From an uncultured Clostridia bacterium (lineage in GTDB: Bacteria; Bacillota; Clostridia; Saccharofermentanales; Fastidiosipilaceae), in the NCBI GenBank assembly GCA_947253135.1, contig CAMXYS010000004.1, forward strand, positions 1 through 34,307: a stretch of 34,307 nucleotides of DNA, in the 5' to 3' direction. The position numbers were made by a program, and so were the translations under genes. This document shows positions 1 to 8,145 of this stretch, one piece after another; position 1 is the first letter of the stretch; each line of letters begins with the position of its first letter. The notes beneath the pieces are model-generated. The model saw only the letters and a list, made by a program, of their open reading frames with translations. It was not told where the DNA came from and did not search any database.

Positions 1-711
1 GTAGGTCTGTCGCCGACTTTTTTTTTGATGTAAATCCTGCTCTGCCTCTGCCAACTCCTTTTCCAGGTCCGGGATCAAGCCCTTGTCGCCTCTGATCGAG
101 CGGAGGCGCTGTCGCTCTTTTTCGATTCGTTGTAGAGCCTCGGCCGCAGGGACCCCCATTTCCCCCCGGTCTGCTCTCAGACTAGCTGACTGTGCAGACT
201 GGTCGGTCGACACTTCAGGCTGCCAAAAACGAGATAAAAAGCGCCCCTTTGTGTTTTTATGGTCACGGCCGGCAGCGGGGCTCATCTCGCCTTCAACCGC
301 CAAGGACAAACTTCGAAAAACCTCTGCCTCAAGGCCGGTCAAATAGGCGCCGGGCAGCTGACCTTTAGCCAAGGCCACCTCTTTCCCTGTGCTTAAATCC
401 CACAACCGCAGTCGATCTTCGCGCGGTCTTTGCCCAAAATATCCTTCTAAGCGGTAGCTGCGCCCCCACCGCCCGCAAAACACCTCCATCTGCCCACCGG
501 CAGGAGCTCCGTTCCAAGGCAAATAACGCGACCGCCTTGACTGTTTGCCGGTGCCGCGCCCCAAGCCATAAAACAAGGCAAAAATAAATTCTGCCAGAGT
601 CGTCTTGCCACCACCGTTGGGCATAACAAGCAGCACCTGCGCAGGTATCTGCGTCAAGGACAGGTCCTGTAAGTTGCCAAAAGCAGTAATATGGAGTGCT
701 GTTATCCGCAT
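1..711 (-). CDS. SbcC/YhaN-like ATPase, N-terminal part (runs off the window)
   Basis: The frame is open from an ATG at 711 to the window edge (237 residues). The protein begins MRITALHITAFGNLQDL, the usual first strand of SMC/Rad50/SbcC-type ATPases, and carries a Walker A motif PNGGGKTT at about residues 30-37. After roughly residue 190 it becomes charged and Leu/Glu/Arg rich, the start of the coiled coil. GGAG lies just upstream of the ATG and overlaps the stop codon of the SbcD-like gene, so the two are translationally linked. By family knowledge it would pair with the nuclease subunit to process DNA ends and hairpins in the cytoplasm. YhaN-type and SbcC-type proteins cannot be separated without the C-terminal half. 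Confidence 0.85.
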   Translation of the reverse strand, partial: MRITALHITAFGNLQDLSLTQIPAQVLLVMPNGGGKTTLAEFIFALFYGLGRGTGKQSRRSRYLPWNGAPAGGQMEVFCGRWGRSYRLEGYFGQRPREDRLRLWDLSTGKEVALAKGQLPGAYLTGLEAEVFRSLSLAVEGEMSPAAGRDHKNTKGRFLSRFWQPEVSTDQSAQSASLRADRGEMGVPAAEALQRIEKERQRLRSIRGDKGLIPDLEKELAEAEQDLHQKKSRRQTY

Positions 712-717
712 GTGCTC

Positions 718-2019
718 CTACTCCCCTCGCAAAAAGCTCAACCCGCACGCTGCAACAGCCCGGTGTTCAGCTGCCGTCAGCTTTTTACGGGCAGCGACAC
801 GGGCGACCGCTTCAAGGTATTTTTGTTCCCGGGCAGTCAAGGAAGTATCTTCCCTCTCTCCCGGGCAAGTTGCACTTGCCGGCGGCGGCACAAACATTTC
901 ATGTTCCGGTGTGGTTAACATTTCGCTTGAAGCGGACAGCGCTGCAGTTGAGCGGTCTGCCGAGACCGGCTCCTTCACCAAAGCAGCAGGCTCTATCCAC
1001 CTGCCCGGGCGCCCGCCCTTATCTGCAGCAACTCTTAAGCGTTCCAGCCTAATACCTTGCCGACTCAAACGGGCACCAATTCGGCGCACCGCCTCCTCAT
1101 TCAAAGAAAATCCGACCGGTACCAACTCCAGTTCGTAATAGTCTGCCGGGCGTCCGGGCAAACGTTGCCGTAAGTCTGCTGCTAACCGGTCTGCCAGGTC
1201 CGCTGGGCCACCCCCAACCTCGCCCGTTCCAATTTCCGACGGCAGGCGGACCCGACACTTGACACGGTGGTAGGCATAGGGCGACAAAGGTAAAAAAACA
1301 GCCTTGATTTCTCCAGGAGAAAAGTTGACCTCATAGACACCACGGGGCCCCTCATCACCAAAATGAAAGGGAATGGGGCTGCCGCTGTAAGCGTACCAGG
1401 TATCGCCGGCCCTGTTTGGGGCCGCCGATGGCCGATGAATATGCCCCAAGGCCAGGTAGTCTAAACCCGAGTTTTTAATATCTTCAAGGGTTAAGGGGTT
1501 GTAGCAGGAGCTCCCACTATTGAGATCAGCATGCGCCAACCCGATGTCCCAGTACCGGTCACCGGCCACCCGTTCTTCTTGCTTGCGCGCCAAGCCCGGC
1601 CCGGCCAAAATAGCTTCTGTCTGAACTGATTCGTTAAAACCTGTACACCAAAGCCGCACCCGACCGCCCCGCCAACTGACCTGTTCTGTTCCAGCACAGA
1701 CCAATAAGTCAGTTTCTCGACGGATCTCTTCCCAGGGAGAAGCCGGACACAAGGGGTCATGATTTCCCGCCACTGCCACCATAGGAATTTCATGGTAGTG
1801 TTTTAGTAGCTGAATAACTGCCTTTAAGTCTGCCGTTTTAAGGAGGTCTGCCTCCAGGATGTCTCCCGCCAGCAAAAGCAAGTCCGCCTGCCGGTGACGA
1901 GCAGCCTCCAAAACCAACTGCAAGGCCAACAAGGTGTCGTTGGCTCGGTCTGCCGGCAGGGGGGCACCTAAGTGCAAATCTGCACAATGTATGATCTTCA
2001 GACTGGTCTTGTTCTCCAC
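718..2019 (-). CDS. SbcD/YhaO-like metallophosphoesterase (DNA repair nuclease subunit)
   Basis: A 433-residue protein with the calcineurin-like phosphoesterase motifs in order: CADLHLG (D-x-H) near residue 13, GDILEAD, GNHDPL and GHIHRP near residue 190. These residues bind the two metal ions in Mre11/SbcD nucleases. The C-terminal ~200 residues are a less conserved capping and partner-binding region rich in Ala, Glu and Arg. The following SbcC/YhaN-like ATPase starts 7 nt after the stop, giving the standard nuclease-ATPase pair. Length is within the 370-430 range of SbcD/YhaO proteins. SbcD and YhaO are not distinguished here, so no symbol is given. Confidence 0.88.
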   Translation of the reverse strand: MENKTSLKIIHCADLHLGAPLPADRANDTLLALQLVLEAARHRQADLLLLAGDILEADLLKTADLKAVIQLLKHYHEIPMVAVAGNHDPLCPASPWEEIRRETDLLVCAGTEQVSWRGGRVRLWCTGFNESVQTEAILAGPGLARKQEERVAGDRYWDIGLAHADLNSGSSCYNPLTLEDIKNSGLDYLALGHIHRPSAAPNRAGDTWYAYSGSPIPFHFGDEGPRGVYEVNFSPGEIKAVFLPLSPYAYHRVKCRVRLPSEIGTGEVGGGPADLADRLAADLRQRLPGRPADYYELELVPVGFSLNEEAVRRIGARLSRQGIRLERLRVAADKGGRPGRWIEPAALVKEPVSADRSTAALSASSEMLTTPEHEMFVPPPASATCPGEREDTSLTAREQKYLEAVARVAARKKLTAAEHRAVAACGLSFLRGE

Positions 2020-2047
2020 CTTACTCGAACCTCATTTCTTCTTACAA

Positions 2048-2088
2048 AAACCGCCCCGTCCACAAGCTGGGACTAGGGCGGCTTTGTT
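2048..2088 (-). terminator. Intrinsic terminator after the zinc-ribbon/SH3b gene
   Basis: On the minus strand GCCGCCC pairs with GGGCGGT (extended by a GTCC/GGAC inner stem) and is followed by TTTTTG. It lies between the zinc-ribbon gene stop (2107) and the sbcD start (2019). The plus strand also ends in TTTGTTTT, so it may work both ways. Confidence 0.7.
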
Positions 2089-2106
2089 TTATAAAATACG
2101 GTCGTC

Positions 2107-3117
2107 TTACGGCTGCACTGTCTGAGAGCCGGGGTCTTTGATCATATATGCAGTGCCTCCGTTGTATTCCACTACATACCAAGTGCTGCCGATTCCGTCG
2201 ACCGCTTCACCTTGCACTTCGTCGACAATCTTTATAGTCCCCCCGCTGGACAACAGCCCAATCCGGCCGTATGAAGTTCCCGGTCCACTGCGGATGACAT
2301 AAGAAGCATTAACCGTGACACTGCCTGCTGCTATGACAGACGAGCTGGGCAGTTGTGAAGCGGCAGTAGACGGGGTCAGGCTGGTTGATGGCCTGGTGTA
2401 AGTAGGTGAGGCCGACGGCAAGGTCATTTGAGTCGTCATCTCAGTCGGCCTGGTTTGGGTCAACTCAGCCGCTGAACCGGTGACAGTAGGAGATTCTTGC
2501 CGTAGCGGCGGGTCGCTCAATAAGTTGCGCACCACAAAAATAATACCAATCACGACGGCGACCGCCACAACGCCTAAAGCAACTGTCAAAATAACCTGAC
2601 CGCTTCTGTTTTTATTAGTCTTTTTGCGGTAAGGCTCGGGATCGTAGTCATCGTAAACCGGGTCCTCATAATAGGCGTCTGCCCCACCATATTGATCGCC
2701 GGCAAAGTCGTCCGGATAGCCGCTACCGTAAACGGGCGGTTGCCCGGGCCTTCCCGGCGACCTGTCACCTCTAGCATAGGGCTGAGCCCCTGCCACCGAC
2801 CGGTAGGGCGGCGCGGGAGTATAATCAGCATAGGGATTATTCGACTGCGGTATTCGACCACTGTCGGCCGCACCCCCTGTTCCCCGTTGAGCGCCCTGCT
2901 CTTCTAAAGAATGATAAAAATTCCCACCTTCCGGCGGAGCATACGCTGACCGCAGGCGATCTTCGTTCGGTCCGACCGGTGTTGCTTGCGCCCCCGCTCC
3001 CGCAGCTTGTTCCGGATTGGCCGGCCAAGTTTGAGGAGCGGCCGGCAAGCGCGTACCGCACTGGCTGCAAAACTGAGCCTGTTCTTGATTATTAAAATGA
3101 CACTTTGGACACAACAC
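2107..3117 (-). CDS. Zinc-ribbon, single-pass membrane protein with extracellular SH3b domain
   Basis: I place the start at the GTG at 3117 because AAGGAGG sits 8 nt upstream and the product then opens MLCPKC, as zinc-ribbon proteins of this kind usually do; an in-frame GTG 24 nt further upstream has no good ribosome site. Order of parts (336 residues): zinc ribbon CPKC...CSQC (3-20), a Pro/Gly/Tyr-rich disordered stretch (30-165), a basic stop KKTNKNR, one membrane helix (about 174-197), a Ser/Thr-rich linker and a C-terminal bacterial SH3-like domain with YVIRSGPGTSYGRIG and WYVVEYNGGTAYM. The topology predicts the zinc ribbon inside and SH3b in the wall. Function unknown; a cell-wall sensing or anchoring role is inference. 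Confidence 0.8.
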   Translation of the reverse strand: MLCPKCHFNNQEQAQFCSQCGTRLPAAPQTWPANPEQAAGAGAQATPVGPNEDRLRSAYAPPEGGNFYHSLEEQGAQRGTGGAADSGRIPQSNNPYADYTPAPPYRSVAGAQPYARGDRSPGRPGQPPVYGSGYPDDFAGDQYGGADAYYEDPVYDDYDPEPYRKKTNKNRSGQVILTVALGVVAVAVVIGIIFVVRNLLSDPPLRQESPTVTGSAAELTQTRPTEMTTQMTLPSASPTYTRPSTSLTPSTAASQLPSSSVIAAGSVTVNASYVIRSGPGTSYGRIGLLSSGGTIKIVDEVQGEAVDGIGSTWYVVEYNGGTAYMIKDPGSQTVQP

Positions 3118-3161
3118 GGGCCCTGCCTCCTTATGGTTCACCCTATAATTGCTGTCATTTT

Positions 3162-3188
3162 ATCACATCCACCGCGGTGTGTAGTATA
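3162..3188 (+). promoter_or_regulatory. Possible promoter for the kinase-like gene
   Basis: TATACT at 3183-3188 with ATCACA (4 of 6 to TTGACA) about 17 nt upstream. A perfect palindrome CACCGCGGTG sits in the spacer and could be an operator. The promoter is plausible but not strong. Confidence 0.35.
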
Positions 3189-3243
3189 CTAATGCCATTG
3201 AACCGGCTGTCTGATCTACCATCCCGACAAAACGGAGCTTTAC

Positions 3244-4233
3244 ATGTCCATTATTACTTTTTCTCGCCAGGCAGGCAGCTATGGGCGCGAAATCGCCCAC
3301 CTGGTCGCCGGACGCTTGGGCCTCCCCCTCTATGATCGGGCCGCCCTCTTAGACCGCTATATAGCCAGCGATATTGACGACCACACTTACAATATGTTGC
3401 TTGATAGCCACCGTTTCTACGACAATATTTTTCGGGATAATTTAACCTATAAGGATTACATCAAACAGTGCTTTTTAAAGCTCTCCGAAGAGGAAGACTG
3501 CGTCATTTTAGGCTTCGGTTCCAGGCATTTTTTGGAAGAAGCCAAGGACTGCGTCCACTTCCGCATCACCGGCTCTTTTGACATCAGGGTTGATCGGGTG
3601 GCCCGTCAGCGCCGTATTCCCAGGGAAGCGGCCGAGGACTATGTCAACATGCGAGACCGCCGCTTCCAACGTTTTATCTCGTCCCTGTTTGCCGTGGACT
3701 CCAATCAACCGGCCCTATATGACAGTGTTTTTAACACGGACAACATCTCACCGGATGCCTGTTGCGACGCCATATACGCCATCATCAGCGACATGCAGGT
3801 ACGCCGTCACTTGGCTGCCAACCACAGCTTTGACAGCGGCGACTTTATTATGGATGATATTCCGGACCTCAAAAATCCGACTGAAATTGAATTTGCCAAC
3901 CTCTTAAACCGCTACCAAGTTGAGTGGCGCTACGAGCCCAAAGAATACCCGGTGGAATGGGATGAAAACGGTCAAGTGATCACTGCCTTCCGCCCCGACT
4001 TTTATCTGACTAAATTTAACTTGTATCTGGAACTGACCACCATGGAGCAAAAATATGTTGCCCGCAAAAACAAAAAGGCCAGGCTAGCAAAAGAGCTTTA
4101 CGGCATTAATGTAAAGATCGTCTACCGCCGCGATTTTAAAGCTGCTATGGCCCATACTGCCGAAGATCTGACTGAACAGCTGCGGGCGGTTGAAACCTTG
4201 CCGACTCCCAAAAAAATCCCGATTGGAGAATAA
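3244..4233 (+). CDS. Cytidylate kinase-like protein fused to a PD-(D/E)XK-like C-terminal domain
   Basis: The first ~200 residues match the cytidylate-kinase-like family: start MSIITFSRQAGSYGREIA corresponds to the SREYGSGGREI P-loop variant, followed by LGLPLYDRAAL and an Arg-rich lid (RVARQRRIPREAAEDYV). The last ~115 residues (from about 210) are not part of that family. They read E-x-x-x-A-x-L-L, then FRPDFYL, then LYLELTTMEQKY and a basic helix, ending in KIVYRRDF. This spacing resembles a restriction-endonuclease-fold core (PD...ExK), but the third position is Thr (ELT) instead of Lys. The next gene starts 1 nt after its stop, so both are one operon. Phosphorylation of a nucleotide is the family expectation; the role of the C-terminal domain is unknown. 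Confidence 0.8.
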   Translation: MSIITFSRQAGSYGREIAHLVAGRLGLPLYDRAALLDRYIASDIDDHTYNMLLDSHRFYDNIFRDNLTYKDYIKQCFLKLSEEEDCVILGFGSRHFLEEAKDCVHFRITGSFDIRVDRVARQRRIPREAAEDYVNMRDRRFQRFISSLFAVDSNQPALYDSVFNTDNISPDACCDAIYAIISDMQVRRHLAANHSFDSGDFIMDDIPDLKNPTEIEFANLLNRYQVEWRYEPKEYPVEWDENGQVITAFRPDFYLTKFNLYLELTTMEQKYVARKNKKARLAKELYGINVKIVYRRDFKAAMAHTAEDLTEQLRAVETLPTPKKIPIGE

Positions 4234-4234
4234 G

Positions 4235-4804
4235 ATGTCCAAAGACAAGTCACCCAACACCATTCTGTATTCTGCTGCCGACATCCAACAGAGAATCAAG
4301 GAATTAGGAGCGGCGATCACAGCTGACTATATGGGACAAAATCGGCCACTCGCCCTGATCGGCATGTTGAAGGGGTCGCTCTATTTGATGGCCGACCTCT
4401 CCCGCCAGATCGGCCTGCCCCACCGCTATGATTTTACCGCCATCGGCTCCACCGGCAACCGTAACGATACCGGCATCATCCGTATATCCAGGCCGATTGG
4501 ATTGGATATTAGAGAGGCCAATGTTCTGGTTTTAGAGGAGATCATCCGCACCGGTTTGACCACCAACCTGATGGTTGAATACCTCCACAGTCTTCATCCC
4601 CATAGCTTAAATATCTGTACTCTGTTTTACAATCCGGAGCAGACCCTGCTACCTCTGCCGATTAAATATGTGGGCTTTGAGGTAGGCTACGAGCGCTTGG
4701 TCGGCTATGGCATCGATTCCAAAGAAGATGGTCGCTACTGGAAAGACGTCTATCGGCTGGACGAAAATACCCGTTTTACCTCACCGGGGGACCCACTTTT
4801 TTAG
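4235..4804 (+). CDS. Hypoxanthine phosphoribosyltransferase-like protein with altered active site
   Basis: The start is the ATG at 4235 with GGAG 6 nt upstream; it follows the kinase-like stop by a single base. The 189-residue product has the HPRT framework: LKGSLYLMADLSRQI (PPi loop) at 45-59, the PRPP signature region VLVLEEIIRTGLT at 97-109, and KYVGFEV with VGYGID near 150-165. The signature is degenerate: canonical enzymes read E-D-I-(I/V)-D-(S/T)-G, whereas here it is E101-E102-I-I-R105-T-G. The Asp replaced by Arg105 is the base that activates the purine N7 in HPRT. A normal salvage reaction is therefore doubtful; binding of PRPP or a nucleotide is still possible. Confidence 0.8.
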   Translation: MSKDKSPNTILYSAADIQQRIKELGAAITADYMGQNRPLALIGMLKGSLYLMADLSRQIGLPHRYDFTAIGSTGNRNDTGIIRISRPIGLDIREANVLVLEEIIRTGLTTNLMVEYLHSLHPHSLNICTLFYNPEQTLLPLPIKYVGFEVGYERLVGYGIDSKEDGRYWKDVYRLDENTRFTSPGDPLF

Positions 4805-4888
4805 TCCTGCAACGATAGGCTCTTGCAAGCACCGGGCAATTTCAAGCTGTATAGCCGCCACGATAGCGGTTATTGCTGTAAAAGGCTA

Positions 4889-4917
4889 CAAAAAACCGGT
4901 CTGACAATTGACCGGTC
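4889..4917 (-). terminator. Back-up intrinsic terminator for the large RNA transcript
   Basis: Minus-strand ACCGGTC pairs with GACCGGT (7 bp, 8-nt loop) and runs directly into TTTTTTG. The plus strand has no T run after the hairpin, so it serves a minus-strand transcript, although no minus-strand ORF is present in the preceding 0.9 kb. Confidence 0.7.
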
Positions 4918-4924
4918 GGTGAAT

Positions 4925-5738
4925 AAAAAAACGCTCCAGCGAACCCATTAGCCTCATTTTCATCCTGTCTTCCTACGCGAAATAGCTATACTTCACTCTT
5001 AAATCTCATCGTTTTTGCTTTTCAATTGTCTAACGAACTAACCAATGACCATCCCTAGTCACTTCTTTGCTGATCTTTCTATAACCTGTCTTAACATCGT
5101 TCAACTGCCTTTTAGGCCTCATCAAACATCCGCTCTTTGAATCCTTCCTCTCTTTGCCGGGTACCTTCTGAAGCCTTTATGGGGTCTTCAACCGGTCCTG
5201 CTTAAGGATGTTTAACCAAAAATCCTTCTTTGTGAAACCTATAGGCTTTATAAGCAAGTGAATTGACAGGTGGCGTGTGTTCCTACTGTGTATCTCATCA
5301 TCATTTTCTTAAACTTCACTTGCGATTGTCTCACTCTGTGTTGTCCAGTCGATTCGATTTTCAGTGGCCACTACCGTTCCTATTTATTTCTGGGGCACTT
5401 GGCGCTCTGCCATTATCTGCCTCTACCTTTGCGGTCGACGTCCTCTGAACTGAGTTTACATCTGTTGCAGACCCCTGAAATCGGTCTCACGGATTCAGAA
5501 TCGGATATATGTTTATCATTCAGATCCTTTAGCGTGGTTGTCCATCATTCAATTTTCAAAGCCGATTAACTAATAAGCATTTAATCGTTCGGTATACAAC
5601 TCCACCGGATTTACTATCCAGCTTCGTCGTGATTTCACTCCCGCTCAGCCTGCTCTCCGACGTCATGTCAGTTGAATCAGATTTTGCGGTCGGTCGACTG
5701 TTGATGACTGAAGTCCCAATCAGTATTCCCTGGAGCTT
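4925..5738 (-). ncRNA. Candidate large structured non-coding RNA (~0.8 kb)
   Basis: The stretch between the HPRT-like gene and the DUF3783 gene has no convincing ORF on either strand but is framed as a minus-strand transcription unit. A consensus promoter (TTGACA, 17 nt, TATACT) sits at 5745-5773. The predicted 5' end carries GCTCCAG (5730-5736), exactly complementary to CTGGAGC at 4933-4939, which is followed by a run of seven T. Thus the two ends can close a terminal helix that also forms the terminator stem. Inside are several helices, e.g. a perfect 9-bp pair GCAAGTGAA/TTCACTTGC (5315-5323 with 5254-5262), AAGGAT/ATCCTT near 5204-5228 and AGACC/GGTCT near 5469-5487. The region is also more A+T rich than its neighbours. 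Ornate large RNAs (ROOL, GOLLD, OLE) have this architecture; I cannot assign a class. Confidence 0.65.
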
Positions 5739-5744
5739 GTCTAC

Positions 5745-5773
5745 AGTATAGGAGGCCTTGTTTTGTTTGTCAA
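5745..5773 (-). promoter_or_regulatory. Consensus sigma-A promoter with A/T-rich UP-like element
   Basis: TTGACA (5768-5773), 17-nt spacer, TATACT (5745-5750). Just upstream (about 5779-5803) the minus strand is A-rich, AAATAAATAAAATAAAAC, resembling an UP element. This is the best promoter in the window, and it does not precede a protein gene. Confidence 0.8.
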
Positions 5774-5868
5774 TAAAGAGCCTGTTTTATTTTATTTATT
5801 TGTGCACATCAACAAATTATAGGGTTGTTTTTGTGCTACCCTGCCAAACAGCAAGCTGGCAGACCAGC

Positions 5869-6522
5869 TTAATCTTCCATTCCCAGGGTGACTAACATCT
5901 TTAGCTCTTGGCTCAACCGGCGCATTAAGTCCGTTTCTTCCGGGATCCGGTCGGCAGAAATCATCGCCTTGGCCAACTTCAATCGCTCGGTGAAAGCGGC
6001 TTCGGCCTGAGGCGGCAAGCCTACCGTCTCGGCTAACACCTCGGTCTGTTGAACCGTCTGGCGCAATTCCATAAAGGCACCAATCAGCTCATGTTCTAAA
6101 TTGACATCATAAATCAAGTGGGCCAGCGTCCAGTGTAGATTTTGATCTGTGGCCATAGCTTTTAAGGCTTCTCCCCCCAGACCCTCGGCTGCCATCTCTT
6201 TTAACAAAGCAGTACACTCCGCCCGGTCAAAACCGGCTAACCAATATAATTGACGGGTAGGCGTTAGAGCCTCTTGTGGCAGGAGGAAGTCATCCGGCTG
6301 CAAGGCCAGACCCAACTGCTCGGCTAAACCCGAAAGCTCACCCATTAACCTACCCGCATCTGCCGGCCTCGGCAGAATAAGCTCAACTCCGCGGTGGTTA
6401 AAAAAGGCTGCGGCATTCACCCGGTCAGCCTCTTGTTCCTCGCCCGTACCGGCATAAAAAAGCACACATTTTTCGACATTACTGATAATCGCCACAGGGC
6501 CAACCGCCTCTCTCTTTAACAA
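5869..6522 (-). CDS. DUF3783 domain-containing protein
   Basis: A 217-residue protein. The middle segment LYWLAGFDRAECTALLKEM followed by LKAMATDQNLHWTLAHLI and NLEHE near residues 90-145 fits DUF3783, a small alpha/beta domain of unknown function common in Clostridia. The C-terminal ~70 residues are helical and charged. No enzyme motif or membrane segment is visible. The only in-frame start near the beginning is TTG at 6522; a GTG at codon 10 is the alternative, and neither has a strong ribosome site. It follows phoR by about 107 nt on the same strand and could be cotranscribed with it. DUF3783 assignment is from pattern recall, not a search. Confidence 0.65.
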   Translation of the reverse strand: MLKREAVGPVAIISNVEKCVLFYAGTGEEQEADRVNAAAFFNHRGVELILPRPADAGRLMGELSGLAEQLGLALQPDDFLLPQEALTPTRQLYWLAGFDRAECTALLKEMAAEGLGGEALKAMATDQNLHWTLAHLIYDVNLEHELIGAFMELRQTVQQTEVLAETVGLPPQAEAAFTERLKLAKAMISADRIPEETDLMRRLSQELKMLVTLGMED

Positions 6523-6628
6523 CTGCCATAATGCCCTTCATTATAGCCATAATCAGGGGACGAAAACAAAAGTATAAGCGGGACCCCCGCCAGGAAAACG
6601 ATAGCGGGAACTGCCCCTATTAAAATGT

Positions 6629-8050
6629 TTAGACTAAAGGAAAGAGAATAATAAAGGACGTGCCGCGCCCGGGTTCACTGTCTATTTGAATGCTGCCGTC
6701 ATACAAACTGACGATGTGCTTAACAATTGACAGGCCTAGACCTGTGCCTTCAATTTCACGGGAACGAGACTTGTTCACCCGGTAAAAACGTTCAAAAATC
6801 CGCTCCTGTTCCTCGTAGGGGATGCCCATGCCGGTGTCACTGACCGCCAGTTCCAGGCGGTTGCGAATCACGTTGCCGCTCAAGCGCACCTCCCCGCCAT
6901 CTACATTGTATTTAACCGCATTGGATAAGAGGTTGGAAAAAAGTTGATCCATCCGCACTTCGTCGGCTGCAAAAGTCAAATCCTCAGCCAAGCCGTTGTC
7001 TATGCGCAAATGTTTCGCCTCAATTTGCGGCTCCAAACCGGCCAGAATCACCTCCGCCAGCTGCCTTAACTTGATCGGGCGCCGCGGTTTGTGACGTTCA
7101 CCACTCTGCTCAATTTCAGACAAATTCAACAAATCATTGATTAAAGATTTCAGCCGGTCAGTTTCGATGCTCATAATTTCATAAAACTGGCTTCGCGTCT
7201 CTTCATCTCGCGGAGCAGCCATCAGAAGTTCCAAGTAACCCTGAATCGATGTCAGTGGCGTTTTTAGCTCGTGGGTAACATTGGAAACAAATTCAGACCG
7301 AATCGTTTCGAGGTAGCGAATATGAGTCACATCACTGATCACATACAACATACCCCGGTCCTCTTGAACCAATGGCAGCGGTGAAGCTGTGACTTGCAAT
7401 GTGCGGGAAACAGGGTAAGTTATGGTAAAATCAACCGTCAATTTTTCTGAATTGGGCAAGGACGAGTTGGCCGGGGCCTCAGCTGCATCCGTTTCGTCAG
7501 CCGATAAAAGCTCTGCCCGAACAGCCCGGTCCTTGGCCACCTTGTGTTCAAATTCCCTTTGTAATTCCGCTAAACGGGCATAATTTGAGCCCAGGGAAGA
7601 CAAGTAGCGAGCCGGCAGGGGAGCACCTAGAAGCTCTGCAGCCCGGTCCGTTAAGGTAATAATGCGACCGTCCTCAACAGTTGCAATCACTCCGTCTTGC
7701 AAGTTTTCTAAAACACTTTGGACGCGCCGGTTGTTGGCCTGTAAGAGGCGGTTACTCTGACGCAACTGCTCATCTAAATTGTCAATCTGCCGGTCGGCTT
7801 CTGCCAGTGGATCACCCTGATAGCGGATCAGACGACGGTTTAAGAAGTAGCTCACACTAAGCGAGATACCGACGCCGACCAGGATGGCCGGCACAGCCAC
7901 AGCGGAAAAGCGTTCGGGGCCGCCCCCGTCTCCACCTTCATAAAACAAATAGACTAAACACAAAACAACCAGCAACCCCATCAGGGTTGCTGTCGCTCCG
8001 TTGATGATATTAAGCCAGCCCTGCCGGCGTCGGGTTACTTTCCGCTTCAA
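6629..8050 (-). CDS. phoR: PhoR-type sensor histidine kinase
   Basis: I choose the TTG at 8050 because GGAG lies about 9 nt upstream and translation then begins MKRKVTRRRQGWLNIING, right before the first membrane helix; earlier in-frame codons overlap the end of phoP and encode Arg/Pro-rich shadow sequence. Order (473 residues): two membrane helices separated only by a short loop (no large external sensor), a PAS-like region, HisKA with phospho-acceptor in NVTHELKTPLTS, then HATPase boxes NLLSNAVKYN, DTGMGIP and GTGLGLSIVKHI. The short loop fits PhoR proteins that read phosphate status through the Pst transporter and PhoU. It is the last regulatory gene of the pst-pho operon. Confidence 0.88.
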   Translation of the reverse strand: MKRKVTRRRQGWLNIINGATATLMGLLVVLCLVYLFYEGGDGGGPERFSAVAVPAILVGVGISLSVSYFLNRRLIRYQGDPLAEADRQIDNLDEQLRQSNRLLQANNRRVQSVLENLQDGVIATVEDGRIITLTDRAAELLGAPLPARYLSSLGSNYARLAELQREFEHKVAKDRAVRAELLSADETDAAEAPANSSLPNSEKLTVDFTITYPVSRTLQVTASPLPLVQEDRGMLYVISDVTHIRYLETIRSEFVSNVTHELKTPLTSIQGYLELLMAAPRDEETRSQFYEIMSIETDRLKSLINDLLNLSEIEQSGERHKPRRPIKLRQLAEVILAGLEPQIEAKHLRIDNGLAEDLTFAADEVRMDQLFSNLLSNAVKYNVDGGEVRLSGNVIRNRLELAVSDTGMGIPYEEQERIFERFYRVNKSRSREIEGTGLGLSIVKHIVSLYDGSIQIDSEPGRGTSFIILFPLV

Positions 8051-8145
8051 GTTAAAATACTCCGCTGTCCTATTACAGCCCGTGCGCCTCCTCGGCCGGG
8101 GCCGGTCTGATCTGCCGGCCCCCGCTTGGTCCCGCTGCCGGATAT

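Noticed and set aside
3171..3180. Palindrome CACCGCGGTG in the divergent intergenic region
   Set aside because: A 10-bp palindrome between divergent genes could be an operator, but a single short copy is not enough to call one.
5263..5569. Plus-strand reading frames of 61 and 99 codons inside the candidate RNA
   Set aside because: Composition (Cys, Ser, Leu, His rich), no ribosome site and no recognisable family; they run against the strand defined by the promoter and terminators.
4925..5738. Group II intron or IS remnant as explanation for the 1-kb gap
   Set aside because: No GTGCG-type 5' end, no domain V-like hairpin and no transposase-like residues on either strand. The end-closing helix followed by T7 fits a free-standing RNA better. 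A decayed element cannot be fully excluded.
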